64,000 nucleotides of DNA. Origin: Rallus limicola (lineage: Eukaryota > Chordata > Aves > Gruiformes > Rallidae). Every line of letters begins with the position of its first letter. Position 1 is the first letter of the stretch. Below the pieces are notes generated by a model that was not told the DNA's origin, did no database searches, and worked only from the letters and a program-made list of their open reading frames with translations. This document shows positions 1 to 18,751 of this stretch, one piece after another. Both the position numbers and the translations under genes were made by a program. The DNA lies in the NCBI GenBank assembly GCA_022605955.1, contig JAKCOZ010000001.1, positions 101,774,211-101,838,210 on the forward strand, given 5' to 3'.

Positions 1-3144
<3,144 letters not shown>

Positions 3145-4047
3145 TCAGGAACACCAGATGTTTTAGCTCCTTGCACTGCAGATGTATCTTAAACCAAAAG
3201 CCCTTGGCCAGCCAGTGCCTGCAGCTATCTTCTGAAGGCAGGTCTCACTACTGTAAGGAACATTCATTCGCTCAACTCATTCAGCAGGATGCACCGGTGA
3301 GCAGTTGTTTTAGGTAGTGGATATGGTCCCTGGGGAGGGCGTTCAGATTTCCTTCCTGACCCTAAGTTTAGCTGTAGCATTTCCTTGTCTAACCACTATA
3401 CTATTGCCCCAACGTGACAGCAAGTGCCACCTTAGAAGCATGCTAGATAATGGATGCCAGACATAAATTTCCTTCTGGCTTTGCTTCCATTCTCTCTATC
3501 AGACTCTACATCTCCACTTCCCCAACTCAGGAAGCCTCCATGATCTAAGTCCTGTTTTGCAGCCTTCACCACTACCAGGCAAATCCCTCCTAGAAGACCC
3601 TCAAAAACCCAGACTCCATGGGAAGCATTTCAAATACTCCCCATACACGCCCTACTATGCCAAATGCTCAAGCAGAACCTGCATCCATCAAGGATACTAA
3701 AACATTTGCAACAAGAAATGTTACAACTGTTAAGTCTTACCAACAGTAAAACCGAATGCACACATTCAGAGTCAAATCAGAAGGTAACCTGCCCAACAGC
3801 TGCACAGAAGATGATGTGAAAGCTTTGTGCTAAGCCAAAGAATAATCATCACACTTGACTGTAAAACTTAAAAAACACAAAAAATGAAAAAAAAATTCAA
3901 GACACGGACCAGGTAATACACAACTACAAAGCCATAAGAAAAAGGGCCACCTACTTCATTCTTCTGAAGGTACTGAGCTTGGGTGCCAGAGTAAGTCTTA
4001 GCCTGTGCATATACTGCAGGTGATTTTAATTAGAAAAAGTATTAAAT

Positions 4048-4629
4048 TGTACTGGGTCTGGCTGAGATGGATTTCATTTTCCCCACAGCAGCCCTCACAG
4101 TGCTGGACTATGTATCAGTAGCCAGCAAGGTGGTGATGACACACCAGTGTCTGGCCACTGCTGAGCAGTGCTGGCATGGCACCAAGCTGTCTCTACAACA
4201 GTTCTCACCCAACACCAGTAGGTTGGGGGTGGGCAAAACCTTGGAAGGGGACACAGCCAAGACAGCTGACCAGAGGAGTATTCTATACCAAACGATGTCT
4301 GCTCAGCAGTAAGAAGCTGAGAGGAAGGGTGAGGAAGTAGCATTTGCTATTTTATGACTGTCTTCTGAAGACACTCGTACGTGCAGTAAAGCCCTGCTTT
4401 CTGGGAAGTGGCCAGACATCTCCTGCTGATGGGAACCAGGGAATAAATCTTTTGGTTTTGCTTTGCTTCAGGATGTGGCTTTCCATTTTTGCTTTATTAA
4501 ACTGCCTTTATCTCACCCCACGAGTTTGAGGTTGTTTCCCCCCCCCCTTATTTTTCTCTCCTCCCTGAAGAGGAATGATAAGAGTAGCTTGGTGGACACC
4601 TGGTGTCCAGCCAAGGTTAAACCAACACA
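4048..4629 (+). mobile_element. Solo LTR of an avian endogenous retrovirus
   Basis: About 580 bp begins TGTACTGGGTCTGGCTG and ends AACCAACACA, matching the TG...CA ends and general layout of a common avian ERV LTR. The internal stretch with GACAGCTGACC and a TATTC-TATACC motif is typical of its U3. AATAAA at 4442-4447 is a candidate polyadenylation signal. The flanks TAAAT (4043-4047) and AAAAT (4630-4634) look like a target-site duplication with one change. No retroviral coding sequence is attached. It lies in opposite orientation to APP. Family name not assigned. Confidence 0.8.
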
Positions 4630-7600
4630 AAAATAGATGCCTCAAGGCATATAATTGAATAGAACAAAAGAAAGGACTGTAGCTGAAGGGAACATGAAAA
4701 CATACAGAGTAGTGGTAGAGCAGCGAATACTGAAACCACATATTTCTATCCACTTTCCTACTCTGTACAAAATGACAGTGCCAAAATGGGGAAATCTTCT
4801 CTAGCATTCAGCTAAGACATTCATTTTTAACTCTGTTTTCGATGGATTCTGGAAATCCACTCCCACTCTCCCCAGCTCTGCTTGTGCTATTGTGTTTGTC
4901 CATTCTACCTGAGGCTGCCAAGCAGTGCAAAACATGAAGCTGATGCAGGTGAGAAGAGAGGGAAAGGTGACCTTGCTCTGCAGTAGATGAAAGAATGAGC
5001 AGAAGTGGTGAACAGCTGGCCTGGGCACTGGCAGGGATACAGGGAAGAGGGTGGGGAAGTGACACAGTAAGCGTCAGAGGCTCCCTGCACTGCTTTCTGA
5101 AGCAGGAAGAACCGTGGGCGAAGTTAAAGCTTTAAGAAGACTTAAGATTCGTGGGCAAATATAGACCCTGAACTAATTTAACATTTACACAAGAGATGAA
5201 TACTAAGCTACAAAGCTCAAAGATTTAAGAATCTCTTCAGCTTAAGAGAAGCAACAGATTTAAAAATGTCTGAGGGAAGTAAACCAAAGGTTATTTGAAG
5301 AAGATTTGTTGGACAGAAATAGAAGATGTGAAGCCACTCTGTGCCAGAGGATTAAACTTAGTGGCTCCAAGACTGAAAATTCATTCATGAGGAAAATAAT
5401 GCCAAGCCCCCAAAGCCAAGCACCCTGGGATCAAGTTGCAAGAAACTGTGGACAAATGCTGGAAGGTAAGTAATCCTCACAACATTATGGTAATGGCAAA
5501 ACAACCTGAAATGCCAACTGTAAAACTTTGTAGGAACAAAGACTAGAAAATCAGCAAGGTTAACAACAGGAAAAATTTAAAGACAGAAAATGTTGTTACC
5601 TTTCCAACATTTCAGCTTTCCTTGCACCCGAGGCACGTTATGACAGAAGGCATAGGCAAATTAGAAAAAAAAGGTTTAATTTCTACTTCTTCAATAAATT
5701 CAAGGGTCTCATCTAACGCCCAAAGGGTACATTTTTTGTTTACTCTCAGTACGTTTTATTCATTGCACTGTGTCAATGAGACTTTTACATTAAGGGTCAC
5801 AAGCCGATTTGTTTATAGGATAACAAGCTGGAAAATACCCGTCAATTATCACTAACAGTTGTAGTCACTTGGGAAAAGCGGCCGGCCCACCTTTAGTACC
5901 TTTAGCAGCACTGAAAAACGCCACAAACTTGTAACTCTAAAGGATAGATGAACACAAGCCCCTAGCCTATCTGGCCAAAAAATCTCCCTGTGCTGGCAGC
6001 AGAAAAACCCAAGTCAAGAATAGGACAATGCAGATAATTAAATGCAAGGTGTTTCCTTACAGGGGCAGTGACTTTGCTTTTTCTCAAGGAAAAAAACCCC
6101 ACTAGGAACTTGCTGTATGTAGTCAGACTTAACTGCCTGACACCCCTGTCATGCTGGATGAGGTCACACCTCAAACCTTCCCAACAACTCTGCACGGCTA
6201 CTCTCTCACAGCTTCAGGGCCCTGGCTGCAGGCTTACGCTGCCAGAGCTGGTTATAGGCAATGACTGGGCTCTCACTTGACCGTGGTGCTTACAGTGAAT
6301 GAGGACCAAGTTCTACAGCTAAATGTAACGTTAACAGTACAAAAATAATTTAAATGATGATTTTCTCAATGCCTAGAAGTGTAGGCCTATGCCTCGCACA
6401 GTTTAACAAATTTCCCTATCAGCAAAGGTACCTCTTGCCCCGAGCCCTCCCCTTTGTAATGTACTACACGTTTTCCTTAAAATGTCATTATGGACTGAAA
6501 TGGTTCTGCTTAAAAATCCCAGGCAGACAAGCACTTTTGCAGAGGTACTTTCAGCAGCATTTGCCTCTAAATCCAGTACACTACGCAGTGATACGAGCCC
6601 TTGTGACGGCAGAGTTGAGAAGCCACCATGAAGGATCAAGGACAGAGGAGAGGGAAGGCTCCACAGGCTGAGACGACGCAGTCAGACCCTGTGTCTGGAG
6701 CTATTACATCCACAGCTGTCTGTTACCTTGACCCTCAGCAGGAACCTTCAGATTAAATTATAAATCAAAGCGGTGCTATTAGCAGCTAAATTAAGTTTAT
6801 GAGGTCTGAGCTCTGACACTGTCTGTGACAGAAGAACAAAGGGCTGATGCATCCCAGGGCCAGCTTGGCACTTCTCACTCTTCATAAATAATGTACTAAC
6901 CACCAAACTTCATTAAAAAACTCTGAGTTTAGCGCTTGAAATTCTGTTGCATGTTTTGCCAGGGGAACCTCAGTGCATTTGCATCAGTGGACGCCTAATA
7001 AAAAAGCTCCCTGAAGAATAGCCAGCTTGTAGCAGCCATTAGGGGCTGGCCTAAGCCTCCTGAAACAATTCCACTAATGTCAGTCGTCTGTACTTGTTTT
7101 GTTGGCTTGGCTTTTTCATCCTTCCTCTGAAAGCAACCAGGATACTCCCAACAGGACTTGTAGTATTCCTGTGGTTTTAGTCACCCTGGCTGATGTTGCT
7201 GGCAACCACCATTTACCCAATGACAAAAACGTCCAGTGGCTTCCTAATCAACAGGAGCCAGCTTCAAATTCAGCGTGCTTATCATTTCCTCAGCCTCAGG
7301 GCACACACTGTTTCGGCAAAGGCGGAAAACCACACAGACTGCACCAAGCAAGGTGCATGGGCGGGCAACGCAGGGTGAAGCGGTGTGACCGCTGCTGTTA
7401 CACGCTGCTTTCCACTATTTCAAGCACACGCTGTCGCACCATTTGCTCTGACCAAAGTCATTCCAACGGCCCCCACCTTCCTGCAGATTCAAACACCTGC
7501 TTCTTACCACAGATCAATTGTGGCCCTGTCACAAGCTATCGTGACAGGCCAACAGGCGTACTCATGTCTGCAGGCACTTCAGTGGTTAAGTTTAAAACCC

Positions 7601-7894
7601 TGTTTATGCCGGAGACTGTTGTCCAAGTATTATGCTATAGAGTTTTTGTGAGTATGTTGGACTTGCACATATTCATTTTGTACACAGTAGGCAGATTCAC
7701 AGACTACATATGTGATCTATGTACTTTCTACCCAATCTTTGGGAAACCTGCCTACTCTTATCTGGAAAACATTCTTTCTGTCAACACAAATGCGTACCAG
7801 GGTAGAGTTAAGGACCTGTACTCCAACGCCCTGGTTTAACAGGTAGTCCTGGCAACTGGTTAACTTGTGGTACAAGACACAAGCCCAAGAGAAG

Positions 7895-10268
7895 TACATC
7901 AATGACCAGTACCTGGAGCTCTGCCTAGAGATGAATGAGGACCCAAATGAGAGCCTACAGGAGGAGGGCAGGGACAGGGTACACTATGGCGGGAGTCTGC
8001 TACAGGCAAGCCAACAGGGAAGACAGAGCAGATGTGGTCCTCTATAAACAGACTGGAGCAGCCTCACATTCATAAGGCTGTTGGGGAACGTGAAGCTCAA
8101 GGGCACCCTTTGCCACAGTGACCATGAAATGGTGGAGTTTGAGATGCTCCACAGGTAAGTGAGGAGAGCACACAGAGAGCTCACTACCCTGGACTTCAGG
8201 AGAGCAGACTTTGGCCTTTTTGTTGACCTGCTTGTTAAGAGTACCATGGGACAATGCCCTAGAGGGAAGAGGGACCCAGGAAAGCTGGCTGATACTCAAG
8301 GATCCCCTCCTCCAAGTGAAGGAGTCATGCATCCCAACAAAGAGGAACTCAGGCGAAAATGCCTGGAGATCTGCTTGGACAAAGCAGAGGCTCCTGAGTG
8401 AACTCACAAATTGGAAGCCTACTGAGGGTGATAGCCTACCAAAGCTGGAGGCAAGGGCAGGTAGTCTGGGAGGGATACAGAGAAACTGTCCGAACAGCCA
8501 GTGATCAGGTTAGGAAAGCTAAAGCCCTGACAGAATTACATCTGGCCACAAATATCAAGGGCATTAAGAAAAGTTTCTATAGGTGCAGCAGTAAGACTGG
8601 GAAAAATGTAATGTAGGCCCTCTCTGGAAGGAAATGGGAGCGCTGGTTCCCCAGGGTATGGGGAAAACTGAGGTACTTAACGACTTTTTTGCCTCGGTCA
8701 GGCTCTAGCCACCCTGACCAGGTCACAGAAGGTGAAGGCAGCGACTGGGAGAAAAGAACTGCCCACTGTAGGAGAAAATCAGGTTTGAGAACATCTAAGG
8801 AACCTGAAGGTGCACAAGTTCACAGGACCTGAGGAGGTGGATCTGCGTGTCCAGGTGCAACTGGCAGATATTCTTAAGCCATTCCCCATGGTAACTGAGA
8901 AGCTGTGTCAGTCCGGTGAAGATCCCACTGACAAGAAAAGGGGAAACATAGCCCTCAGTTTTAAAAAGGGAGAAAAGGAAAACCCAGAGAACTACAGGCT
9001 GGTCAGTCTCAAGTCTGTACCTGGCAAGATCATGGTGCAGATCCTCCCAGAATCTTTAAGGTACATGAAAAATAAGGAGATGATTTGTGACAGCCAATGT
9101 GGCTTCACTAAGAACAAATGTGCCTGACAAATTTGGTGGTCTCCTATTGATGGGGTTACAGCATTGCTGGGTAAGGGAAGAATGCCAGACATTGTCTACC
9201 TGGACTTGTGCAAAGCAATTGACACTGACCTGCATGACAACCTGTCTTTAAAATAGAGACACGTGGATTTGACAGACAGACCACCCAGTAGATAAAGAAC
9301 TGGCTGGATGGTCACACTCAAAGAGTTATGGTCAATGGCTTGATGTGCAAGTGGAGACCAGTAATGAGTGGTGGTCCTTAGGGGTCAGTACTGGGACCAC
9401 TGCTATTTAACATCTTTGTAAGCAATGTGAACAGCGGGATTGAGTACACCCTCAGCAAGTTTGCCAACACCACCAAGCTGTTTGGTGTGGCTGACATGCT
9501 GGAGGGAAGGGATGCTACCTAGAGGGACCTTGACAGGCTTCAGAGGTGGTCCATGAGAACTACATGAAGTTCAACAAGGCCAAAAGAAAGGTCCTGCACA
9601 AAGGTCGGTGCAATCTCAAGCACAAATACAGGCTGTGCTTGGAACAGACTGAGTGCAACCCTGAGGAGGACTTAGCAGTGCTGGTGGATGAGAAGCTCAA
9701 CATGAACCAGCAATGTGCACTTGCAGCCCAAAAAGCCAACTGTGTCCTGGGCTGTATCAAAAGAGTTGTGGCTGGTGGGTTGAGAGGTGATTCTGTCCCT
9801 CTGTTCTACCCAGGTGAGACCCCACCTGGAGTTCTGCATCCAGCTCTGGGGCCCCAGCATAAAACAGACACAAAGCTGTGTCTCGCGCATGAACACAGGC
9901 TGAGACAATTGATCTTGTTCAGCCTGGAGATCTTATTAAGGCCTTACAGTACCTGAAGGGGCCTACAGGAAAGATGAAGAGGGACTCTTTAAAAGGGAGT
10001 GCAGTGACAGGAGAGATGGCAATGGCTTTAAGCTGAAGAAGGGCAGATTTAGGTATTAGGAAGAAATTATTCATTATGAGGGTGGTGAGGCCCTGGCACA
10101 GGCTGCCCAGAGAAGCTGTGGCTGCCCCCTCCCTGGCAGTGTTCAAGGCCAGGCTGGATGGGGCTTTGGCAACCTGCTGTAGTAGAGGTGTCCCTGCCCA
10201 TGGCAGGGGGCTGGAACTACATGGGCTTTGAGATCCCTTCCAACCCAAAGCACTGTATGACATTTCTG
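7895..10268 (+). mobile_element. CR1 LINE, 5'-truncated, decayed
   Basis: The plus strand carries a decayed CR1 retrotransposon ORF2. From about 7895 the frames recall the CR1 endonuclease region. Next come the linker (TTLDFRRADFGLF near 8180) and the reverse-transcriptase start (FKKGEKENPENYRLVSL at about 8970-9010). The RT core and C-terminal part follow (VDEKLNMNQQCALAAQKAN near 9685; a degenerate LFSLE near 9920). The 3' region has the CR1 signature around CTGGCACAGGCTGCCCAGAG (10092-10111) and a degenerate terminal repeat. Frameshifts and stops interrupt it throughout, so it is not functional. Full CR1 elements are about 4.5 kb; this copy has about half. It is antisense to APP. Confidence 0.9.
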
Positions 10269-13200
10269 ATGGCTCCTTGGCTACCTCATGGCAGGTTCCA
10301 GCCCCTCTGACTTTGTAATCCAGTGCCTTTATTTCCAGTGGCATCAGCATCAAGTTAAAGTCACTCCCACAAAGGATTCATACGTAAAATCTAAAGTATC
10401 TGAAAACCAGTTTCTAGTAAATTAAATACACACACATAAATATGAATTTGAATACACATTCATGCATGTGTGTATGCCCCCCATGAACTCTACATTGATC
10501 CTAGTCTACTATCTCAGATTTTAAGGGAGTGATGAAACAGTATGAGTCCACTGAACTTGGAAAAAGGAAACATCAAATGCAGTTTGGTTGCTACAAACAC
10601 AACTTACAGTCCTCCTGCCTGGAAATTCAGAATACTTAACTACAGAGAAACAACACACAAATTGTATTAAAGCACTGTGGTGTATTTACAATACAGCTTC
10701 CTGGCTCTCTGCCATAGAACTTCCATGGGAAATTCGGCTCTGGCTTATCATTTTGATCAAAATTCTATCTAAACCAGAGAGAAATGTTTCATAAAGTTGC
10801 ACTGTGCAATTTAATCTTGCTTCTAGAGAAAAAAAACAAATCACCTTTCTGATTCCTGCTCTTGAAACCTACAACAAGTGTTTCTTTATTCATTTATTAG
10901 GAATACCCTGTATACCATACTAAGTATGTATTTTCCCTGCTACGCTATTTACTTGTGGGTTAGGGATGATCCTAAAATGAGCTACTGTGCTTGTGTCAAA
11001 CAAGAACAGCTGGTTAGGAATGCAAGGCTTTTCACTCAAGGGTGTGAGACAAGTGAACACCCATCCAGCCACCTCTCATACAGAGTTACAGATGCCTTCT
11101 CATAATTTATGATAATTCATAAGAAAACATGTTACCACACACATCACATCACAGATACGTGGCTGTAACAGTACTCGACACTCGCCTTTGCCTGCCCTCC
11201 CCAGGACTCTTCTTGGGGCAGAATAAAACAAAAGCAGTGAGTGTGTCAATCTCATAATTTTCTTTTCAGGATCTGAACTTACTCAAATCTGACAAATGAA
11301 GATAAATTTTGCTTCTGCTCACTCCTTTAAAGCTTTGCATTTCAGATATAATGAACCTGGCACGGCTCTGCAGCACTGGGTACCCATCTGGAATCGCCTC
11401 TTCTGTCTTTAGTTCACTCATACAAGAAACCTACTGGCAAGCTGAGGTGTATGACTATACCATATGCTCAAGCCCACAGATTGGGGGAAAAAAACTAAGA
11501 CAGTCCAGTTTTATTCACATAAAAGCCTTGGAAGCTGCTGGAAAACGGAGTCAGGTGACTGTGTTTCTCGAAGTCTGACCTGGTTTAAAAGCAGAGCTGA
11601 AATCCATGCAGCCTGTTTCACAAAATCCTTCTAAATTAAGTGTACATGAGAAATTCCACAGCCCTAAATTTATGAGTTTAGAGGACTGGAGCTGAAGGGT
11701 GGAGCAGTAGGGCTGGATTGCTCTTTCCTACTGCACAGGAGGATTTTTATCGCTAGATCAGCAGCGACGCTTTGGCCGGCCTCCAACTGCACATTTCCAC
11801 AGCAACCTCGCTGGATTTGGGAAAGGCTTCGAGCTTCCTGAATGCAGAGACACCAAGTAAGGGCCCCTCTCCAGACCTCTCTTCCATGCCCAAATAACCA
11901 AACCCAACTAGTTTCAGCGCACACTACGCTCCCTCCGTCTGAACAGACGCTGAAGGTACCAGAGCAAAACCTGAGGGCAACAAGGAAAGAAAAAAACTTG
12001 GCAAAAAAAATAATTCAAGTGGATTAAGGTACGTGCTGGGGTTGATCCTAATGATCCTCATCTGCTTGGCAATAATTGCCATTTCTGTAAAATCATGTCA
12101 AATTAGTTAGAGAAGCATTTAGAAGTGATTTTTATCATTACATGCTCGCTTTACTCTATGTGCAAAGTGAGGAGGTTAATTAATTACCTTTCAAAGTTTT
12201 CCTGTAGGTTCCCCTGCTCTGCAGCCCTTTATGTCACCACTATGCTGGATTTGTTTTCTGCTTCTCTGTGGCCCCCGCCACTGGCTTCCCACAGAGAATG
12301 TGCATCTCATACCAATGAAGATTAAACAGGAAGACATAAAATCCAGCAAAACCTGACATGCACGTGGAAGAGGGAATATAAACAAATTATAGAATCAACC
12401 TGCTCACAGGGAGTGATGGATTTGAATTCCTCTATTTAACTTGCAAAATGAAGGGGAAAATTTCCAACTGTTATAAAAACTAGAGGCATATTGGTTCCAG
12501 CTGCCACTAATCCCTCTTTTCTGTAGTAAGGCCATCAAGCAGGATGAAACAATACAATATTTTGACACTGAAAACTGAACAGCTGCATCGCATTTTCAAA
12601 GGCAACAAAGTATAGCAGCACAGCTAAGCTGTATCAGGAGTCAGGGATGAGGATCAAATTTTAAGTTTCTGAGCAGCCTGCATGACAGTGCGTCTGAGAG
12701 CAGAACAGCAATACAAAGATTTGGTTTTGCTCAATTTTGTTTCTTAGTAGACCTTGAACCTATGCAGTTTCATCTGTATTGGCTCCCTTACTGCCCAGAG
12801 TAGCATCCCGAGGCACTCCTCTGACACTACTGGGCAATTCATCTGCGTAACACCTAAAAAAATCTGCAGTTCAAAGTTTTTGGACTTGTACAGAAGCTAT
12901 TCATAAAGGATTCCCAGAATTTTGGGGTTTTAGGTAGAATGGCACTGAAAAGCCACAGGTTTTTCCAGGCATGTGTATGAACGCAATGACGACGCTACTG
13001 GCCCAGACCAAAGGTTCTCCTAGTCCCCTATCTTGCTGTCCTACAAGGAAAGCCTCCTCCCAAGAAGCAAGCAAATGGTGATACTTCTCCAAACACAGGC
13101 TTCCAGCTTGCCCCTGTCAACAATTCAAAGGACTTTCTGAGCCAGAGGAAGTTTCTCTTCAACTTCCCTGAAGAGGCTGCCTCTTGAACATGAGCACCAT

Positions 13201-13547
13201 ACAATCTGTACCGATTACAAACATCACAGATACGGAGTCATTAAAAGTCCCATTCGACCCACGTTCTCAACGGTCCACGTGCTGGTATTTACACACAATA
13301 GCTATCACATCCAACACAGACAACTCTGAACTGCTAGCGTGCTGCCTTCATGCCATCCAACAGTGCTCACCAGCTCCTTCACCAAACATTTCAACAGTTC
13401 ATCAAAAAAAACCAAAAACCACAACCATGCTCAGCCTTAAGCTCCATCTTGACATGATGAGGTATCCTGCTGTGCATCACTTGGAGCGACGCTATCACCC
13501 ATCCTTCTGCAGGAAGGCTACAATTTCTGGCAACCAAGCCACTTTCA

Positions 13548-15114
<1,567 letters not shown>

Positions 15115-16061
15115 CTAATGAACAAAACAAGGAGCGTGACTTTATTTCCTCTCTTGTCCCAGGGCTTAGCAACAGCCAGGCACCACAGCTTTGGCAGCCA
15201 CCTTTTTATATGCCTCTCTTTTTATCTCTCTAAAAATAAAAAAAAGCAGTTACAGCACTTAATGAAGGTAGGATCCTGTTGTTGAATTAAACAAGGACGA
15301 TAGTTCTGTGTCTGAACATCACGCAAGCTCCCGAGACTCGGCTGTGAAGCAACGCGGCCATTAATCAGCCCTCAAGCGAGGGAAGTGGAGGTCTCTGTGG
15401 GTGACCGCACCAACCCCTTTTCATCTCAGACATAAAGGAAAACACTTCCATCTGCTGTATGTCCTGGGTCAAAATGAGTGAGCTTCTACTTGTTCTAAGT
15501 GATGCTTATTTTGGTACCACAAAAACTTTTAGATTTATTTGGACTGTGGCACTGGCCTTTGAGTAGGACAGATCAAGTATTACAGGGAATTTGCGCTAGT
15601 CTGTCCAGAAATAGGTGTCAAACACTTCAAGAACAGAATATATTTATATCTCAAGTACAAAGCTGACGGAAAACTGATGGAGGAGAACTTTCAGTACCAT
15701 TCCTTTCAGCAACGTGAGAAGCCATGTCCTCCCATAGCACAGGGCAGTATTTCAATAGTCGGGGAATAAGTTACTCTTAGCATCTGAAACCTTCTCATGG
15801 TCATACATAGGGACTTCACTCATTCCACACCTAGACAGCAATCTCCCCAGATAACACATTTTATGCAGGAACAATCGCTCCATCAAATGCAATGAACACA
15901 AATAAGGGGCTTGTTTACTCGCAGGATTAGCACAATGCCAGAAGAAGGCAAAAGAAACCTAGAAGCAATTACTCAAAATGCGCATTTCCTTTCCTTCACA
16001 TACTTCCTACCATTTAAAAGAAACAGTCATACATACCCTTTTAAAGGGGATTTTAGAAAAG

Positions 16062-16470
16062 AATCACAGAATATACTGAGTTAGATCAGTGCCTGCCCCT
16101 TTGCTCCCCCTTGTCAGGAAGCCATACACCACAATGTCTGCCCTCAGCCTCCTTTTCTCCAGGCTGAACAAAGCGACTTCAGCTTCTCCTTGCAAGTGTT
16201 CCCCTCCAGACCCTTCACCAACCTCGTTGCCCTCCTCTGGACACTCTCCAATAGTTTTGTCCCCCTCTTGTACTGTGGCACCCAAATCTGCACACAGTGC
16301 TCGAGGTGAGGCCACACCAGCACAGTGCAGAGTGCTACAATCACCTCCCCGGACCTGCTGGCCATGCTGTGCTTGATGCACCCCAGGATGTGGCTGGCCC
16401 TCCTGGCTGCCTGGGCACGCTGCTGGCTCATGTTTAACTTGAGCTCAGTCAGCACACATGACTGACATTT
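16062..16470 (-). mobile_element. CR1 LINE fragment
   Basis: On the minus strand a broken frame at 16144-16455 reads as the C-terminal part of CR1 ORF2 (LNMSQQRAQAARRASHILGC, then VWPHLEHCVQIW and QRRATRLVKGLEG). The left end shows the AATCACAGAAT-type CR1 3' terminus, but part of the usual 3' segment is missing, which suggests an internal deletion. It is in the same orientation as APP. Confidence 0.87.
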
Positions 16471-18751
16471 TACCTAGACCAATACCAAAAGCAGGACAAA
16501 TGAGACCTGCTGTGTCTTACGTCAGCAAGTTGAGCCTGCATCACTCCAGCTCCTGTCTCAGGCTCCCCAGTTTACTCACATATGGGACATGAACAGACTG
16601 GAGAGCACTGGTGGTGCCTCAGGGTATCTTGCTGAGCCCGTGCCTTTTAAGAAACAAATATAAACCAAGCCTAGGCTCAAAAGAGACTTTTTAAAGTCCC
16701 AGTCTTTGAAATGTAATCATCTCTCAGCCCTGTACAGCGTTGCAGATCCTAACATCTAACCAGCATACAGACACCTGCACTCAAGACCGACTCAATGTAT
16801 GGGATTTTGTTTTCATCTTCCTTGTGACTCAAAGCCTGGGAATGTATTTCAAGACAGCAAGAACTCAGTCCTAGAAAAAGCAGATCAATTCAATACCAGT
16901 GGAACTATTTATTTGTGAGAGATTCTGGCTTCAGTAACAGCCCAAAAGAGTGAAGACAATATTCTGGGAGGCTAATGTGATGCTCAAAACCTTAAAATGG
17001 GAAATTGTTTTGTCTGATTCTGGGCTTCAGCAGGAGCACAGTTAGACAGGAGTTAAAAGCATAAAGACTTGAAGTCAAGTACTTAGACATCACTCTGTTC
17101 TACTGCTAACTGTCACCTGAGACTTCAATCCAAGAACTGTACCTTATCTTCTCATTAGGCAAATAAACATTGATGTGCAAATTGCAGCCAAAGCCCAAGG
17201 AGACAGCAAACCAAAATTACAATGGCATATGAACATTCATTTGTAAGGGGTTGTAGTAAGCAGCTGGTGACACAGAACATGATGCACAGCACGCTGAAGT
17301 TACAGGTCACTCCATGACCAGTTACTTTCCCAGTATTTTGGCACAGGAGATCTTAACACTGCTCTGACAAAGCAGGACTGGAGGACATGAACTGACACCA
17401 CAATGTGGAGCACTGTTATGTGCTCTGGAAAAAAAATACTAATGCTCAGACTGCTGCTGTGCATGAAGTGCACATCAGGTTTTCATCTCTTAATTGTGCA
17501 CGTAAGCCTTGTGATTGTGGCTGCTGAGAAAGCTTCATTCATGCATATGGGCAGCACCTTTCTAGAGACCTGAAGCACCACTGGTGCCACGATGTGAATG
17601 TCACAGAAGACTCAGAAATTATGGGATTAATTAAAGTCATAAACAACAATGATGCATTCAAGCTTGAGCACTGGCCTAGCTTAGCAGCGTTACCATTTTC
17701 TTCTTCTTCCTCTCCTTTTACGCCTTCAAATCACATGTCTGACACCTGCCTAATACTCTTTTTCACTCTGAATGAGCAGTTGATGGATTTTCAGAACAGT
17801 CCCCTTGCCATCTTTACACCCCAAATTAACCCTCTGCTAATCCACACAATGAAAACAAGCATTGTGGGGGTAAGGTGATAAGGAGACCTTTGGCTAGGCT
17901 AGACCAGGTCTTGTTGCCTGTTTTATTTCTCTGAACCTCTAAGGGCAGGATGGAAGGCAGGATGACAAAATGACAGCCTACACAGCTCATTGGGAAGGAT
18001 GTAAATTATGGGGTTCTGAGTTCAGCTCTGGTGCAACAAGACCGAATAGCTGGCAGAAAGAACAGGATGATGTGGATGTTTCCAGAAAGAATATTCAATG
18101 TAAAGATTGCCAAGCTGTGCTTTGAGTGCTGATTTCTGCAACTGAGAAGACTTCAATGGTTGAAAGGACTTGCTGTGTGTGTTTTAACTGAACATATACA
18201 GCTGCCCTACAGCTATTTATGGGAAGTGCTACCACCCAGAGAAAACTCCTGCTCTCTCTGAAGGTCACCGCTTTAGAGAATTATGAGTGACTAAGAAATA
18301 TGCTGTAGTGCTCTGCAGGAAACCAAAGAGCAAGAAGGAAAAAAACTAATTCCCCTGATACAAAGGCTTGGACTTGGCCTCTGTGCACTTAAAAAACCCC
18401 TGTTCTCCTTCACTGGAAGCACAGACGCATTAAAGCTACACAGATTTATGGCTTTTCAAGGCTTGGCGGCTCTGTTGAGGGAAAAGGACAACTTTTGGTT
18501 GAGACTGAAGCACCAAGCCATTTCAAAATCAAATTTCTTCAGAACTCAGGGCTTAGTGCCTGGCAGACTCCTTGTGAAACTGGGCTGCAGGGGACAGCAA
18601 GAGGCAAAAGGGAAGTACGGAAAGTGTCACTTGTTATTAAGAGAGATGCTAAATTAAAAAAACTCATTATATAAAACCCAAAAGAATTTACTCCAATTTT
18701 TTGCACTAGGGCACAGAAGTGCAATGGAAAGAGAATTTATGACAGGAAGAT

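Noticed and set aside
8810..9956. Open frames with reverse-transcriptase-like sequence, considered as host genes.
   Set aside because: They are pieces of one frameshifted CR1 LINE and are covered by the mobile-element entry.
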